NCBI RefSeq assembly: GCF_001642735.1
Contig: NZ_LWHM01000005.1
Coordinates: 46,490 to 110,489 of the forward strand
From: Pseudohongiella nitratireducens
GTDB lineage: Bacteria; Pseudomonadota; Gammaproteobacteria; Pseudomonadales; Pseudohongiellaceae
Reading direction: 5' to 3'
DNA: 64,000 nt
Shown: positions 49,857 to 57,579 of the stretch, piece after piece
How the letters are laid out: every line of letters begins with the position of its first letter
Numbering within the stretch: the first letter of the stretch is position 1
The notes under the pieces: model-generated
Databases searched by the model: none
The model's input: the letters and a program-made list of their open reading frames with translations, nothing else
Told to the model about the DNA's origin: nothing
Program-made: the position numbers and the translations under genes

Positions 49857-49866
49857 GGGGGGGGGG
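49857..49866. repeat. G10 homopolymer tract
   Basis: Ten consecutive G on the plus strand in the 181-bp gap between the EEP nuclease gene and the 66-residue gene. Upstream of that small gene in transcription order. Tracts of this length can slip during replication. Confidence 0.85.
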
Positions 49867-49926
49867 AGGTTTCTCTTGTGGGTTTGTCATTACCAATACT
49901 GGGGTCGTAGGCAGATGAGGTATTTC

Positions 49927-50694
49927 TCAAAACCCTGTTATCTCGATAGAGATGTCCAGCACCAGTGGGACATGGTCGCTCACGGATAACCAGTTCTTTT
50001 CGGTTGCTATCAGGATGGTACTCCTATCCGTGAGGTCAGATGACGTGAAGGCATAATCAATGTGATAGGGCTTCAGCAAGTTTCTCTGCATGAAGAAGGT
50101 GGGTCTGGTTTCTTGGCCTGGCTTCTCGTTAAAACAGTGATGGTACTGGCTACGGAACCCCATCTGGTCTAGTTCTGCGAGGACATCGGTATAGTTCCAC
50201 CAACGGTCTGGACGATCCCAAATGACGTTACTGTTGAAGTCTCCTATGATAATAGTGTCTGGTTTACGGAGATCATTGCGGTGAATTTGAAGATACTTCC
50301 AGAGTTGGCCAGTATAACTAAAGGTACCCCCATTACTGGCTTTGGTCCAAACAGCCAATACAGTGATTTGCTGGTTTATGATGAAGGGTAAGAATAGCTT
50401 GAGCTCATCAGTGCGCCAGCTTTGAGCTGGGCTACTGTTTGTGAATCCCTGAATTCTATGCTCACCTGTCCAGCTGAGTTGCTCTACCTTGTGACCATGG
50501 CGCGGGAAAATACCAATGCCTTTGTTCTTGGATTCGCCAATCCAGAGATAGTCACCGGCCCAGTTTCTATATGCCTGAGTTGAGTGAGCGGGGTCTTCGC
50601 ATTCTTGAATGACGAGAATGTCAGCTTTAAGGCTATCAGCTTCAGCCAACTTTCGTCTTAATGCGCCATTGCAGTTCCAGGTAATGATTCTCAT
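49927..50694 (-). CDS. Endonuclease/exonuclease/phosphatase (EEP) family protein
   Basis: About 255 residues; the ATG at 50694 gives the canonical first strand MRIITWNCNGALRRK, and upstream in-frame codons to 50730 look non-coding. The EEP/DNase I-like active site is complete: Asn in WNCNG, Glu in ILVIQECED, IIIGDFNSN (Asp-Phe-Asn), and SVSDHVPLVLDI (Ser-Asp-His). Such enzymes cut DNA, RNA or phosphodiester and phosphate bonds in other molecules. It follows the GIY-YIG gene by 22 bp on the same strand. Its substrate is unknown. Confidence 0.9.
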   Translation of the reverse strand: MRIITWNCNGALRRKLAEADSLKADILVIQECEDPAHSTQAYRNWAGDYLWIGESKNKGIGIFPRHGHKVEQLSWTGEHRIQGFTNSSPAQSWRTDELKLFLPFIINQQITVLAVWTKASNGGTFSYTGQLWKYLQIHRNDLRKPDTIIIGDFNSNVIWDRPDRWWNYTDVLAELDQMGFRSQYHHCFNEKPGQETRPTFFMQRNLLKPYHIDYAFTSSDLTDRSTILIATEKNWLSVSDHVPLVLDISIEITGF

Positions 50695-50716
50695 AGGTTG
50701 GCATAGGTAGTTGATA

Positions 50717-51562
50717 TTATTCGCCTTCAACTTCCTTAAGTGTTCGGCCCCTTACATCTCGCCAAGCAGTTAAGCCATTGGCACTACCACCATGAATAAC
50801 GGCTGCAGCTGCACTTGGGCTGGTAAATTCAGTATCTTTAGCGAACTCCCATTTATCACCTCGGTCGATGAGTCCGCCTTCCTCGATCAGTTTGTTTCGG
50901 TGAGCTAATACGGTTGGCCACTTCTTTGATGAAGCGCGTTCTTCATAGATTGCTGTTGAACCTGCCAAGACGACCATGCCATTGGGGGTCAGGTAACCAG
51001 TTGAGATGACGTTTTTAATAGCGCAGGTAAGCAGTTCGGTATCAATACCTGGTTTCTCATTACCACCTGTCCTGACGAAGCTCTCGACACTAAGCATGGG
51101 CAGGATCTGATGTACCTTCTCCAGGAACACCTCCATATCTTCACGATCAGACTCTGGTAGTCTGGACCCGCTGCTTTGGCTATTCATGACGACCGAGCGG
51201 CCAACGTCTTTGGCCTGATCAATGAGTCTCCCCTCAATGTAGCGGATATGAGCCTTGGTTAGGTTCTCATCCTTACTTATAAAGAAGGTTATGTTGTTCC
51301 AGTAGTCTTTATTGAGGTGGGACTTCACCCGATCGCGAATACACTCAGCTTCGCCAATGTAAATGACGCTTTTATTGGTTCCTGGGTCGGTACCAGTGAG
51401 AAAGTAGATACCTGAGTTCAGTGACTCCTCGCGCTCAATTAACTTATCAAATTCACTTCGTGGACCAGCTACGGCTTTACCTGTCCAATTGGACAGCTCG
51501 ACTGTACGTAGCCTTTTGGGATCACCGTAAACCAAGAAAGTTTTGAGGGTAGCTGAAGGCAA
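50717..51562 (-). CDS. GIY-YIG nuclease domain protein with C-terminal DUF4357
   Basis: About 281 residues with a TTG start at 51562, chosen because AAGGAG lies seven bases upstream; a TTG at 51622 would add 20 residues without a site. The GIY-YIG core is visible at residues about 65-110: NSGIYFLTG, then VIYIGEAECIRDRVKSHL, and the late glutamate in HIRYIEGRLIDQAK. The C-terminal end (TSPSAAAAVIHGGSANGLTAWRDVRG) fits DUF4357. Proteins of this layout are scattered on mobile elements. It is followed immediately by an EEP nuclease gene. Confidence 0.9.
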   Translation of the reverse strand: MPSATLKTFLVYGDPKRLRTVELSNWTGKAVAGPRSEFDKLIEREESLNSGIYFLTGTDPGTNKSVIYIGEAECIRDRVKSHLNKDYWNNITFFISKDENLTKAHIRYIEGRLIDQAKDVGRSVVMNSQSSGSRLPESDREDMEVFLEKVHQILPMLSVESFVRTGGNEKPGIDTELLTCAIKNVISTGYLTPNGMVVLAGSTAIYEERASSKKWPTVLAHRNKLIEEGGLIDRGDKWEFAKDTEFTSPSAAAAVIHGGSANGLTAWRDVRGRTLKEVEGE

Positions 51563-51875
51563 TGAGTTACTCCTTGTTCGTCTCTTTACTGGTTGTTGAG
51601 CTGAGCATTCGATATAGACCAAGTAGCATTAAACGTAAATTCAACCTGATCGACATCTTAATACCTCAGTAAGCTTCAAGCCAGGACATAGTATATCGGT
51701 CGTACCTTGGTTGTAAGCTATTGTTTTTGATGGTTAGTGTATCGGTAGCTATCAGGTAAACAGCTTCTCAGTTGCTGATTACAATGAAGTGATCAATTAG
51801 GTGTATCGGTGATGTATCGGTTCAGTAGTCCCTGTGATGCTTTATCGGTAGGGGGGATTGAGAGTGGGGCTGGAT

Positions 51876-51892
51876 GTGACCAAAATGTGACC
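51876..51892. promoter_or_regulatory. Putative integrase arm site, right end
   Basis: GTGACC at 51876-51881 and 51887-51892 repeats the pair and the exact eleven-base spacing found at the left end (37102-37118); the inner spacer is AAAA instead of TTTT. Located about 130 bp inside attR. Confidence 0.55.
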
Positions 51893-51944
51893 AATTTGGA
51901 GACCGTCAAATACCATTGTAGACCGTTTTAGAAAATCTACCGAT

Positions 51945-51976
51945 CTCTGAAAGCCCTTTAAATAAAGGGCCTCAGA
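51945..51976 (+). terminator. Terminator-like hairpin near attR
   Basis: GCCCTTTA and TAAAGGGC pair around AA, flanked by CTCTGA/TCAGAG that extend the stem. GGTTTTTGG follows. It may end transcription leaving or entering the island. Confidence 0.6.
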
Positions 51977-52021
51977 GGGTTTTTGGTGGTATATGACGGT
52001 TTGCCAAAATCCGGTGAAATA

Positions 52022-52047
52022 GAGTTCGAATCTCTCCGGGTGCGCCA
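52022..52047 (+). repeat. attR: right 26-bp direct repeat of the island
   Basis: Identical to the last 26 bases of tRNA-Arg at 37028-37053. Immediately followed by chromosomal sequence containing the displaced tRNA terminator. Confidence 0.95.
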
Positions 52048-52055
52048 AACAACAA

Positions 52056-52085
52056 ATGCCCCGCTCGTAAGAGTGGGGCATTTTT
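52056..52085 (+). terminator. Displaced tRNA-Arg terminator
   Basis: ATGCCCC and GGGGCAT form a stem (ATGCCCCgctcgtaagagtGGGGCAT region) followed by TTTTTG. It lies just after attR, where the native tRNA 3' flank should continue, 15 kb from the tRNA it once served. Confidence 0.8.
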
Positions 52086-52289
52086 GTTTGTGGTATCTGG
52101 TTAATGAGAACTCCCCAGTTCGACAAAATTGCCTGGAGCAATTTTGCATGAGCGTACAGAACCCGAAGGGCGAGCCTCATGGAGGAGGCGAGTAAAAAAC
52201 GCACCGCGTTTTAGACGGCCGCCAGGCCGCCCCGAAGGGGTGAGCAATCCGCCAATGCGGATTGTGAATCAATCTCTCCGGATGCCCCA
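52086..52289. repeat. Hairpin-rich cassette ending in a degenerate tRNA tail
   Basis: About 200 bp with a chain of small palindromes: CAAAATTGC/GCAATTTTG (52124-52132 with 52138-52146), AAAACGC/GCGTTTT near 52196-52212, and AATCCGC/GCGGATT near 52246-52262. It ends at 52270-52289 with a 20-base copy of the tRNA-Arg 3' end that matches attR at 17 of 20 positions. No protein gene is credible here. Confidence 0.65.
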
Positions 52290-52322
52290 GCAAACGAAAG
52301 TACACTTGATATCAGACATTCG

Positions 52323-53606
52323 TTAATAACCCTCAAACGCAAAATCATTAAGAAACTGTCGTTTCCACAAAAAAAAACGATCCACAACACTCAGGCCCGC
52401 TTCATCGCAAACCTTATCCCAATTGGCCTCAATTGCTTCGCGCTGCTTTTCGAAGATTGCTTTGGCCTCACTTTCCGAGAGCTGAAAATGCGGCGCGGCA
52501 TCCAGGCAAGATTTAAGTTTGCGTAGCCTATTGTCACCGGAAATCAGCATGGCTTGAGTCGCTTCACTGCCTGTTCTACCTTGCGGGCAAATATCATATG
52601 CTGGCGTTAATTGTAGTGTTTTACCGTTCCAGAATGCCGCATGATTTCGTGCGTGATCATCGGTATTGCCGCACAGGATATTAAAGACAATACGAGAAAA
52701 AAGCTCTTCGAGCGTTTCTTTCGGATCATCGAAACGATGGCGGATAATTTCAGCGAAAGTTTCATAGCTTGCATACCGCGCCATCATGTCATCCAGGCCA
52801 AAGAGCGTTAGTGCGGAGACCATGGCTTTGCGCATCCAGCCCTTTGTCGTTTTTTCGCGATCAAATCGCTCAATCAGCAGAATATCTTTTTGTGCAGCTC
52901 GCACCAGTTTTACTGGCGCGGCATTTATTCCGGCAAGCGCTGCCAATTGCATGGCGATATATTCTGCCTTCACTACATTGTAAAGGTCAGTACTGGAAGG
53001 AAACTTCGCGACGTATTTCGTGCCCCGATCTTCGATCAAGGCTTTGGGACGTGCGCCGCCGATAGAGCTGCCATGGAACAGTGCCTGATCCAGCTCGGGG
53101 GTGAGTGGTACACCTTGCTCAACCCGTTCAGCAGATTGCAGCAATTCTTCCAGCGGAACATTGTTTGCCGTGCGCGGAACATATTCGCTGGGGGAGCGCT
53201 GAAAATCCAGTGCGCCAATGCGATCAGAACCGGATTCCAGCAAATAGGTTAGCTCGCCCAGCGCATCGGTATCCGTATCTTTGCCTTTGCGCCCCAGCTT
53301 TTTGTTGATGATAACGCGACGACCCCAGGCATCCGGTGCCGAATCCCGGATGCAGCCGGGCATGGTTAGCCCGTCAAGCAGGGGTAATACGCCATTTTTA
53401 AGCGGCAATTCCGGCTCATAAATAGAAATGGCCGGAGGGTTGGCGTGAATGCGATCCAGATAACTTTTACCGTAATTGAACTGCACGCTGCCCTGATCGT
53501 CAGATTCCAGTTTCCCGGCGACAACAGGTTCAGTGGCATCGGGCAGCCATATCCAAACAAAAGCTTCTTTGTCACTGTTTTTCAAAAGAGGACTCTTAGA
53601 AGTCAT
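52323..53606 (-). CDS. hipA: HipA family serine/threonine kinase toxin
   Basis: About 427 residues; the ATG at 53606 is preferred to a TTG three codons earlier. The N-terminal HipA domain (VAGKLESDDQGSVQFNYGKSYL) is followed by the glycine-rich loop SSIGGARPKALI and the catalytic core NTDDHARNHAAF with LTPAYDICP (metal Asp). HipA kinases phosphorylate aminoacyl-tRNA synthetases in known cases and induce dormancy; the target here is unknown. Active-site residues look intact. It overlaps hipB by eleven bases. It lies just outside the island, after the degenerate tRNA tail. Confidence 0.95.
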   Translation of the reverse strand: MTSKSPLLKNSDKEAFVWIWLPDATEPVVAGKLESDDQGSVQFNYGKSYLDRIHANPPAISIYEPELPLKNGVLPLLDGLTMPGCIRDSAPDAWGRRVIINKKLGRKGKDTDTDALGELTYLLESGSDRIGALDFQRSPSEYVPRTANNVPLEELLQSAERVEQGVPLTPELDQALFHGSSIGGARPKALIEDRGTKYVAKFPSSTDLYNVVKAEYIAMQLAALAGINAAPVKLVRAAQKDILLIERFDREKTTKGWMRKAMVSALTLFGLDDMMARYASYETFAEIIRHRFDDPKETLEELFSRIVFNILCGNTDDHARNHAAFWNGKTLQLTPAYDICPQGRTGSEATQAMLISGDNRLRKLKSCLDAAPHFQLSESEAKAIFEKQREAIEANWDKVCDEAGLSVVDRFFLWKRQFLNDFAFEGY

Positions 53607-53934
53607 CGTCAGCAACCTTTACTTTCTTGCGCACGGACTTGGGTAGAAGTGCGAGCTTGTCTTCTGTTTGGCGAATATGTTTGGTAAGCGTGGTCGCTTC
53701 GGCATCAAAGAGCTTAATGCCTACGATGGTGGCAACTTCAAAGGTCGCCCCAAGCTCGCACTTGGGATCACCTTTTTCTATACGCTGCAACAGGCCGCGA
53801 GAAATTCCTGCGCGGTCGGCAACCTCTTGCACGGTCATTTTGCGCTCTTTTCTTGCCGTACGGATCAGGTTGCCAAGCAGACTGATCGCCTCAAGGCTGT
53901 AGCGGGAATAGGTGCGTGCCGATACTTTAGACAT
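53596..53934 (-). CDS. hipB: HipB-type antitoxin, XRE helix-turn-helix regulator
   Basis: A 112-residue protein. The helix-turn-helix is clear in LGNLIRTARKERKMTVQEVADRAGISRGLLQRIEKGDP (about residues 20-57). The charged C-terminal tail ends VKVADDDF. It should neutralise HipA and repress its own promoter; matching repeated operators lie directly upstream (53982-54055). Confidence 0.92.
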   Translation of the reverse strand: MSKVSARTYSRYSLEAISLLGNLIRTARKERKMTVQEVADRAGISRGLLQRIEKGDPKCELGATFEVATIVGIKLFDAEATTLTKHIRQTEDKLALLPKSVRKKVKVADDDF

Positions 53935-53981
53935 GGCTTAGCTCTTTATTTACTTTCTTTGGGTTTCTCTCTTTTGGTCTT

Positions 53982-54055
53982 TATGTGAACCATATAACCT
54001 TTATATGAGCTATACATGGATCATAATGCGTTTTTGTGATCTATATGTGGACCAT
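53982..54055 (-). promoter_or_regulatory. Putative HipB operator repeats
   Basis: TATGTGAACCAT (53982-53993) and TATGTGGACCAT (54044-54055) differ by one base; two weaker copies (TATATGAGCTAT and TACATGGATCAT) lie between. Each has an ATG...CAT dyad. They cover the region upstream of hipB, as expected for autorepression. Confidence 0.6.
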
Positions 54056-54092
54056 GGCGCTGTGGCTTAAATGTAAATTATTGTAAATAATT

Positions 54093-55475
54093 TCAATTTC
54101 TTTTCGGCGGATTGCTAGCAAACCAAGTTTCAAACTGCGCTTCAGTGATACCCAAGCCAATGATTGCACCTGCATGCAATGTGCTTAAATCGGCTAGCGT
54201 CATGGCGGTAAATCTTGCAGTCTCGTCTATGCCATTTTGCTTGCAGAAATTTTCGATATAGTCTTCTGCTTTCTTGCCGTGCAAGCCGTTCTTGACGACC
54301 AGCCCCATGACTTCTTTTCTTTGTTGTCTGTACTGGATGCGGAACGCATCAATTTCACCGAGCGATTTTTTGACGACACCATATTGCTCGCACGAACGCA
54401 GATAGGCCCAGGCATAGAGTTCCAGCATGGGTTCGACGTTGTTTTTCTCATACATGGCAAGCAAGGCGGCGGTGTAATCATCCCGCGAAACATCGGTAAA
54501 GCTGAGCGGGCATAAATTTTCTTTAATAAAAGGGATGTTGCAGCTCAAGCGTGAAGTGCGCTTGTTAACATCTTCAAACGCCTGTAAGTAGGAATGATGC
54601 ACCAGCAAAAAGAAACTTTGCTCAAACGGGTCTTTGATCTTGCGAGCTTTTAGTAAAACCAGCTCGAATAGCTCTTTGAGCAGGTGGGGGTTGTTCAACG
54701 GCTGGTAGGTCGATTGCCCAATATTCACTTCAATAGACCGGATGTTGCCGCAAGCCTCTGGGTTGGCCAGCAAATCTTGCGACAGCAAATGGTGTATGTT
54801 GCGGATCGTCAGGCTGTTTAGCTCAATATCTTGCGCGTTTTCCACCAGGAACAGAATGGCTTCCTTATGGTTCATGATCATGACGGTTTCTTCTTGAACC
54901 TTTCCTTCTGCTGTGATGCCTTCCTCAACGAGCTTTTGCGTGTCCAGCCGTGAGTAGGTGTTGCCTTCCAGGCGGCTGGAGTTATAGGACAGGTCTATGA
55001 GTAGCCGCTGGCAAATTTCCCGTGCGTAGGTGCCTGCCGCCAATGTCCTGTCGAAGCGTCTACCTGCCTTGTGCAGCTGTTTTCTGACCTTATCCGGGAC
55101 ATACGCTGTTTTATTTGAGACATAGCTGTCCAAAAAATCACGGTTATAGGACATTTTTGGGCGACCATGGGGTGGAGTGTCCAAATACTTAAGGATGCTC
55201 TGGCTTTCCTGGCTAAAAATCTCGTGTGCATTGTCCGTTAAATGTCCAATAAATTCTTTTTTGGATACATTGGCGGGATAGTACTTTCTGGCCTTTTTCT
55301 CACCCACTTTTAGAATGAGCCCGTCGTCTGATATGCTGACAAGGAGGCGCTGCAATGTCTTATAATTTACTGAAAAATTTATCAATTCTGAGATTTTGCT
55401 AGTAGACAATCCTTCTGGGTTTTTATCCAGAATGGCCAGGATTTCCTCTATTTCTTTTTGTCTGTCTGATGCCAT
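54093..55475 (-). CDS. Fic family protein with variant active-site motif and N-terminal winged helix
   Basis: A 460-residue protein. Residues 1-75 look like a winged helix (ILDKNPEGLSTSKISELINFSVNYKTLQRLLVSISDDGL). The Fic inhibitory helix is present as SSRLEGN (about 166-172, pattern SxxxEG). The core motif HPFxxGN(G/K)R appears as QAFEDVNKR at about 298-306: the catalytic His position is Gln and the Pro is Ala. Typical Fic enzymes transfer AMP to proteins. Whether this subfamily is active is unclear. The upstream dyad at 55491 suggests self-regulation through the winged helix. Confidence 0.85.
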   Translation of the reverse strand: MASDRQKEIEEILAILDKNPEGLSTSKISELINFSVNYKTLQRLLVSISDDGLILKVGEKKARKYYPANVSKKEFIGHLTDNAHEIFSQESQSILKYLDTPPHGRPKMSYNRDFLDSYVSNKTAYVPDKVRKQLHKAGRRFDRTLAAGTYAREICQRLLIDLSYNSSRLEGNTYSRLDTQKLVEEGITAEGKVQEETVMIMNHKEAILFLVENAQDIELNSLTIRNIHHLLSQDLLANPEACGNIRSIEVNIGQSTYQPLNNPHLLKELFELVLLKARKIKDPFEQSFFLLVHHSYLQAFEDVNKRTSRLSCNIPFIKENLCPLSFTDVSRDDYTAALLAMYEKNNVEPMLELYAWAYLRSCEQYGVVKKSLGEIDAFRIQYRQQRKEVMGLVVKNGLHGKKAEDYIENFCKQNGIDETARFTAMTLADLSTLHAGAIIGLGITEAQFETWFASNPPKRN

Positions 55476-55490
55476 GGCTACCTCTCTAAA

Positions 55491-55566
55491 TGTCCATTAA
55501 ATCAAGCTATATCATTTAATGGACAAAAACAAACAATATTTTGGACATTGACAGTTTTTAATGGAC
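55491..55566 (-). promoter_or_regulatory. Operator dyad and half-sites upstream of fic
   Basis: TGTCCATTAAAT (55491-55502) and its complement ATTTAATGGACA (55514-55525) form a perfect 12-bp dyad; further copies of GGACA/GGACAT lie at 55543-55548 and 55562-55566. The dyad ends 15 bp from the fic start, so a bound protein would block transcription; the winged helix of Fic is a candidate binder. Confidence 0.7.
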
Positions 55567-55703
55567 ACAAATATGCGGATAGTGAGTCGATCAATATCTT
55601 TCACAATCATTGAGCCGTATCAAAGTTCTGGCGTTTGCCATGTGGTGTGGTGTCACACACAGGGAGTATAGTGAACTGACTGCTCGTCAACAGGAAACAG
55701 TTC

Positions 55704-56453
55704 ATGAACATTTCAACCAATGCTAACCGTCAGCCTCATTCCGTCTGGGATCGCACCACACGAATTTTTCACTGGCTCAATGTTATCTGCGTGTTGCTGC
55801 TGATTATTATTGGCACTGTGATTTTGAATGCCAATTCACTGGGTGTCAGCGCCGAAGGTAAAGTCTCTCTAAAAATACTGCACGCCTACGTGGGTTATGT
55901 CTTTACGCTGAATCTGCTCTGGCGCCTGATCTGGGGATTCGTCGGCGGCAAATACGCACGCTGGCGCGCCATTCTGCCGGGCGGCAAAGGCTACCTGGGT
56001 AAGACATCCAACTACGTAAAAGGCTTTCGAAACGGAGATGCGCCTGCCTACAAAGGGCATAACCCCCTTGGTAAAATCATGGTGACAGCTATGTTGTTTT
56101 TACTGTCAGCGCAAATGGTGACCGGCTTGGTTCTGGCGGGTACAGATCTCTACTTTCCGCCCTTCGGTCACGAGTTTGCCGAATGGGCAACCGGTGCCGG
56201 TGAGGATCACAGCATGTTAGTGGGCCTGGAACCTGGCCAGAAAGAGATGCTGGATCCGGAAGGCTATGCGGCCATGCGCGAGTTCCGTGCCCCGTTTATT
56301 GAAATCCACGAGATCATTTTTTACCTGCTGATACTGGCGATCATTCTGCATGTGGCAGCCGTAGTGATCACTGAAATACGTGAACGCAGTGGCCTGGTGT
56401 CAGCGATGTTCAGTGGGGTCAAGTACTTTGATAAAAAACCGGAAGATGAATAA
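55704..56453 (+). CDS. Cytochrome b561-type membrane protein
   Basis: A 249-residue protein with four main spans. His in RIFHWLNVICVLLLIII, HAYVGYVFTLNLLWRLIWG, and later HEIIFYLLILAIILHVAAVV supply heme ligands, the pattern of Ni-Fe hydrogenase type or b561 cytochromes. WDRTTRIFHWLNV is a typical opening. AGGA lies eight bases ahead of the ATG. It probably moves electrons between quinone and a periplasmic partner, which is not encoded next to it (a cytochrome c gene is absent here). Confidence 0.9.
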   Translation: MNISTNANRQPHSVWDRTTRIFHWLNVICVLLLIIIGTVILNANSLGVSAEGKVSLKILHAYVGYVFTLNLLWRLIWGFVGGKYARWRAILPGGKGYLGKTSNYVKGFRNGDAPAYKGHNPLGKIMVTAMLFLLSAQMVTGLVLAGTDLYFPPFGHEFAEWATGAGEDHSMLVGLEPGQKEMLDPEGYAAMREFRAPFIEIHEIIFYLLILAIILHVAAVVITEIRERSGLVSAMFSGVKYFDKKPEDE

Positions 56454-56553
56454 GGTGTCTGTTACGGTATAGTGGTGGACGTTACATCACTGCTCTCGAA
56501 TCCATCACTGATACCGGAAATGTTCCGAATGATAGATTAAGGAAACGCCAACC

Positions 56554-57012
56554 ATGGAAGTCAAAACGATTTTTGATCTGATTGAATGGTCTCGCTCCCT
56601 GCATGCGCAATTGGCCCAGTGCCTGTCGCATTGCGCCAAAATACACCCGCACGAACGTGCAGTGATGTTGCTGGAGTACCTTGCTTCTGCTGAAACAGCG
56701 ATGGCAAACATGGTGGCCGATTTTGAACATCAGGCTGACCCCAAAGTGGCCAGAACCTATGTCTATGATCACATGCCTCATGAACCTGTTAAAACACACC
56801 TTGAGTGCGATGATCATTACGCGCAACTGGATGCCGATGCGATTAGTGGCGAGGTCTTTGATTTTCACGAACAGATCATTGATTTGTACCGCACCCTGCT
56901 GGGTAAGGCAGAACTCCCCGAGGTGGAAGAGTTGATGCAAATGCTGCTCGATATGGAATTGAATGAAACCAAGTTGCTGGTGCACCAGGTAGGGCGAATG
57001 GATGATTTATAG
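56554..57012 (+). CDS. Unrecognised small helical protein, possibly ferritin-like
   Basis: A 152-residue protein without signal peptide. It is rich in His, Glu and Asp in helices (HAQLAQCLSHCAKIHPHERAVMLLEYLASAETAM, LECDDHYAQLDADAI, FDFHEQIIDLYRTLL, MLLDMELNETKLLVHQVGRM). The spacing suggests a four-helix bundle that could bind metal, similar to ferritin-like folds, but this is a guess. It follows the cytochrome b gene by about 100 bp and may share its transcript. Confidence 0.65.
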   Translation: MEVKTIFDLIEWSRSLHAQLAQCLSHCAKIHPHERAVMLLEYLASAETAMANMVADFEHQADPKVARTYVYDHMPHEPVKTHLECDDHYAQLDADAISGEVFDFHEQIIDLYRTLLGKAELPEVEELMQMLLDMELNETKLLVHQVGRMDDL

Positions 57013-57151
57013 GCGTCAATGAAGGTCACTTGCGATCAACTGCACAGCAAACACGCCCAACACCGACGACTCCCTCATTCATCGAGCACCTGTTCGTGCT
57101 AACGTATGCACTCCAACTATTCATTCCTTTCAAAGTATTACTGGAGTAAAA

Positions 57152-57505
57152 ATGTTTAAGAAAATGTTTGCATGTGCGGCCGTAATGAGTCTGATGGTTT
57201 CTACCGCATGGGCTGATGTCAGTGGTGAATGGAACTTCGCCGTTGAGATCCCCGGTGTCGGTGGTGGTAACGCCAGCGTCACTATGCAGGAAGGCGACGA
57301 CGGTACACTGACGGGCACATACGCTGGTCAGCTCGGCAATACCGATTTTACTGGCACCGTGGATGACGGTGAATTTTCATTTCCGATTACCACTGATATG
57401 GGTGCGATCACCTACTCAGGCGAGCAGCAGGATGACAACACGCTAACGGGTACTTTGGACCTGGGTGGCATGGGGGAAGGCAGCTTCACGGCGACACGTA
57501 AGTAA
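57152..57505 (+). CDS. Secreted small beta-rich protein
   Basis: A 117-residue protein with a signal peptide ending WADVS. The mature part is Gly- and Thr-rich, with alternating strands (SGEWNFAVEIPG, GTLTGTYAGQL, DFTGTVDDGEFSFPI, ITYSGEQQDDNTLTGTL), typical of a small up-and-down beta barrel. TGGAG precedes the ATG by six bases. A hairpin terminator follows. Family and role not recognised. Confidence 0.75.
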   Translation: MFKKMFACAAVMSLMVSTAWADVSGEWNFAVEIPGVGGGNASVTMQEGDDGTLTGTYAGQLGNTDFTGTVDDGEFSFPITTDMGAITYSGEQQDDNTLTGTLDLGGMGEGSFTATRK

Positions 57506-57524
57506 GAAGCGCCTTTTTCTTTTT

Positions 57525-57563
57525 GCATCAAGACCTCACTTTCTGTAAGTGGGGTTTTGATGC
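57525..57563 (+). terminator. Terminator-like hairpin after the small secreted protein gene
   Basis: 57525-57541 pairs with 57547-57563 over 17 positions with two non-Watson-Crick pairs (GCATCAAGACCTCACTT against AAGTGGGGTTTTGATGC). It follows the stop by about 20 bp. Confidence 0.6.
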
Positions 57564-57579
57564 ACCCTGATAGCTGTTT

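Larger units (their letters stand above)
37054..52021. mobile_element. Integrated genomic island (about 15 kb) in tRNA-Arg
   Basis: Bounded by 26-bp direct repeats (37028-37053 and 52022-52047). All its genes lie on the minus strand. It starts with integrase, excisionase-like and a small gene, then umuDC, a YgjP-like hydrolase, hsdRSM, a small gene, radC, another small gene, and an EEP nuclease/GIY-YIG pair. The native tRNA terminator sits just past the right repeat. No conjugation or replication genes are seen, so the element is integrative but not self-transmissible on this evidence; it may be mobilised. Confidence 0.92.
51563..52021. other. Right-end non-coding region of the island
   Basis: About 460 bp before attR with no gene. 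It contains at least five copies of TATCGGT (between 51693 and 51850), the GTGACC pair at 51876-51892 and the terminator hairpin at 51945-51976. It probably holds the promoter of the GIY-YIG/EEP operon and sites for recombination proteins. Confidence 0.6.

Noticed and set aside
51842..52204. Minus-strand frame across attR
   Set aside because: Covers the att site, terminator and palindromes; not a credible gene.
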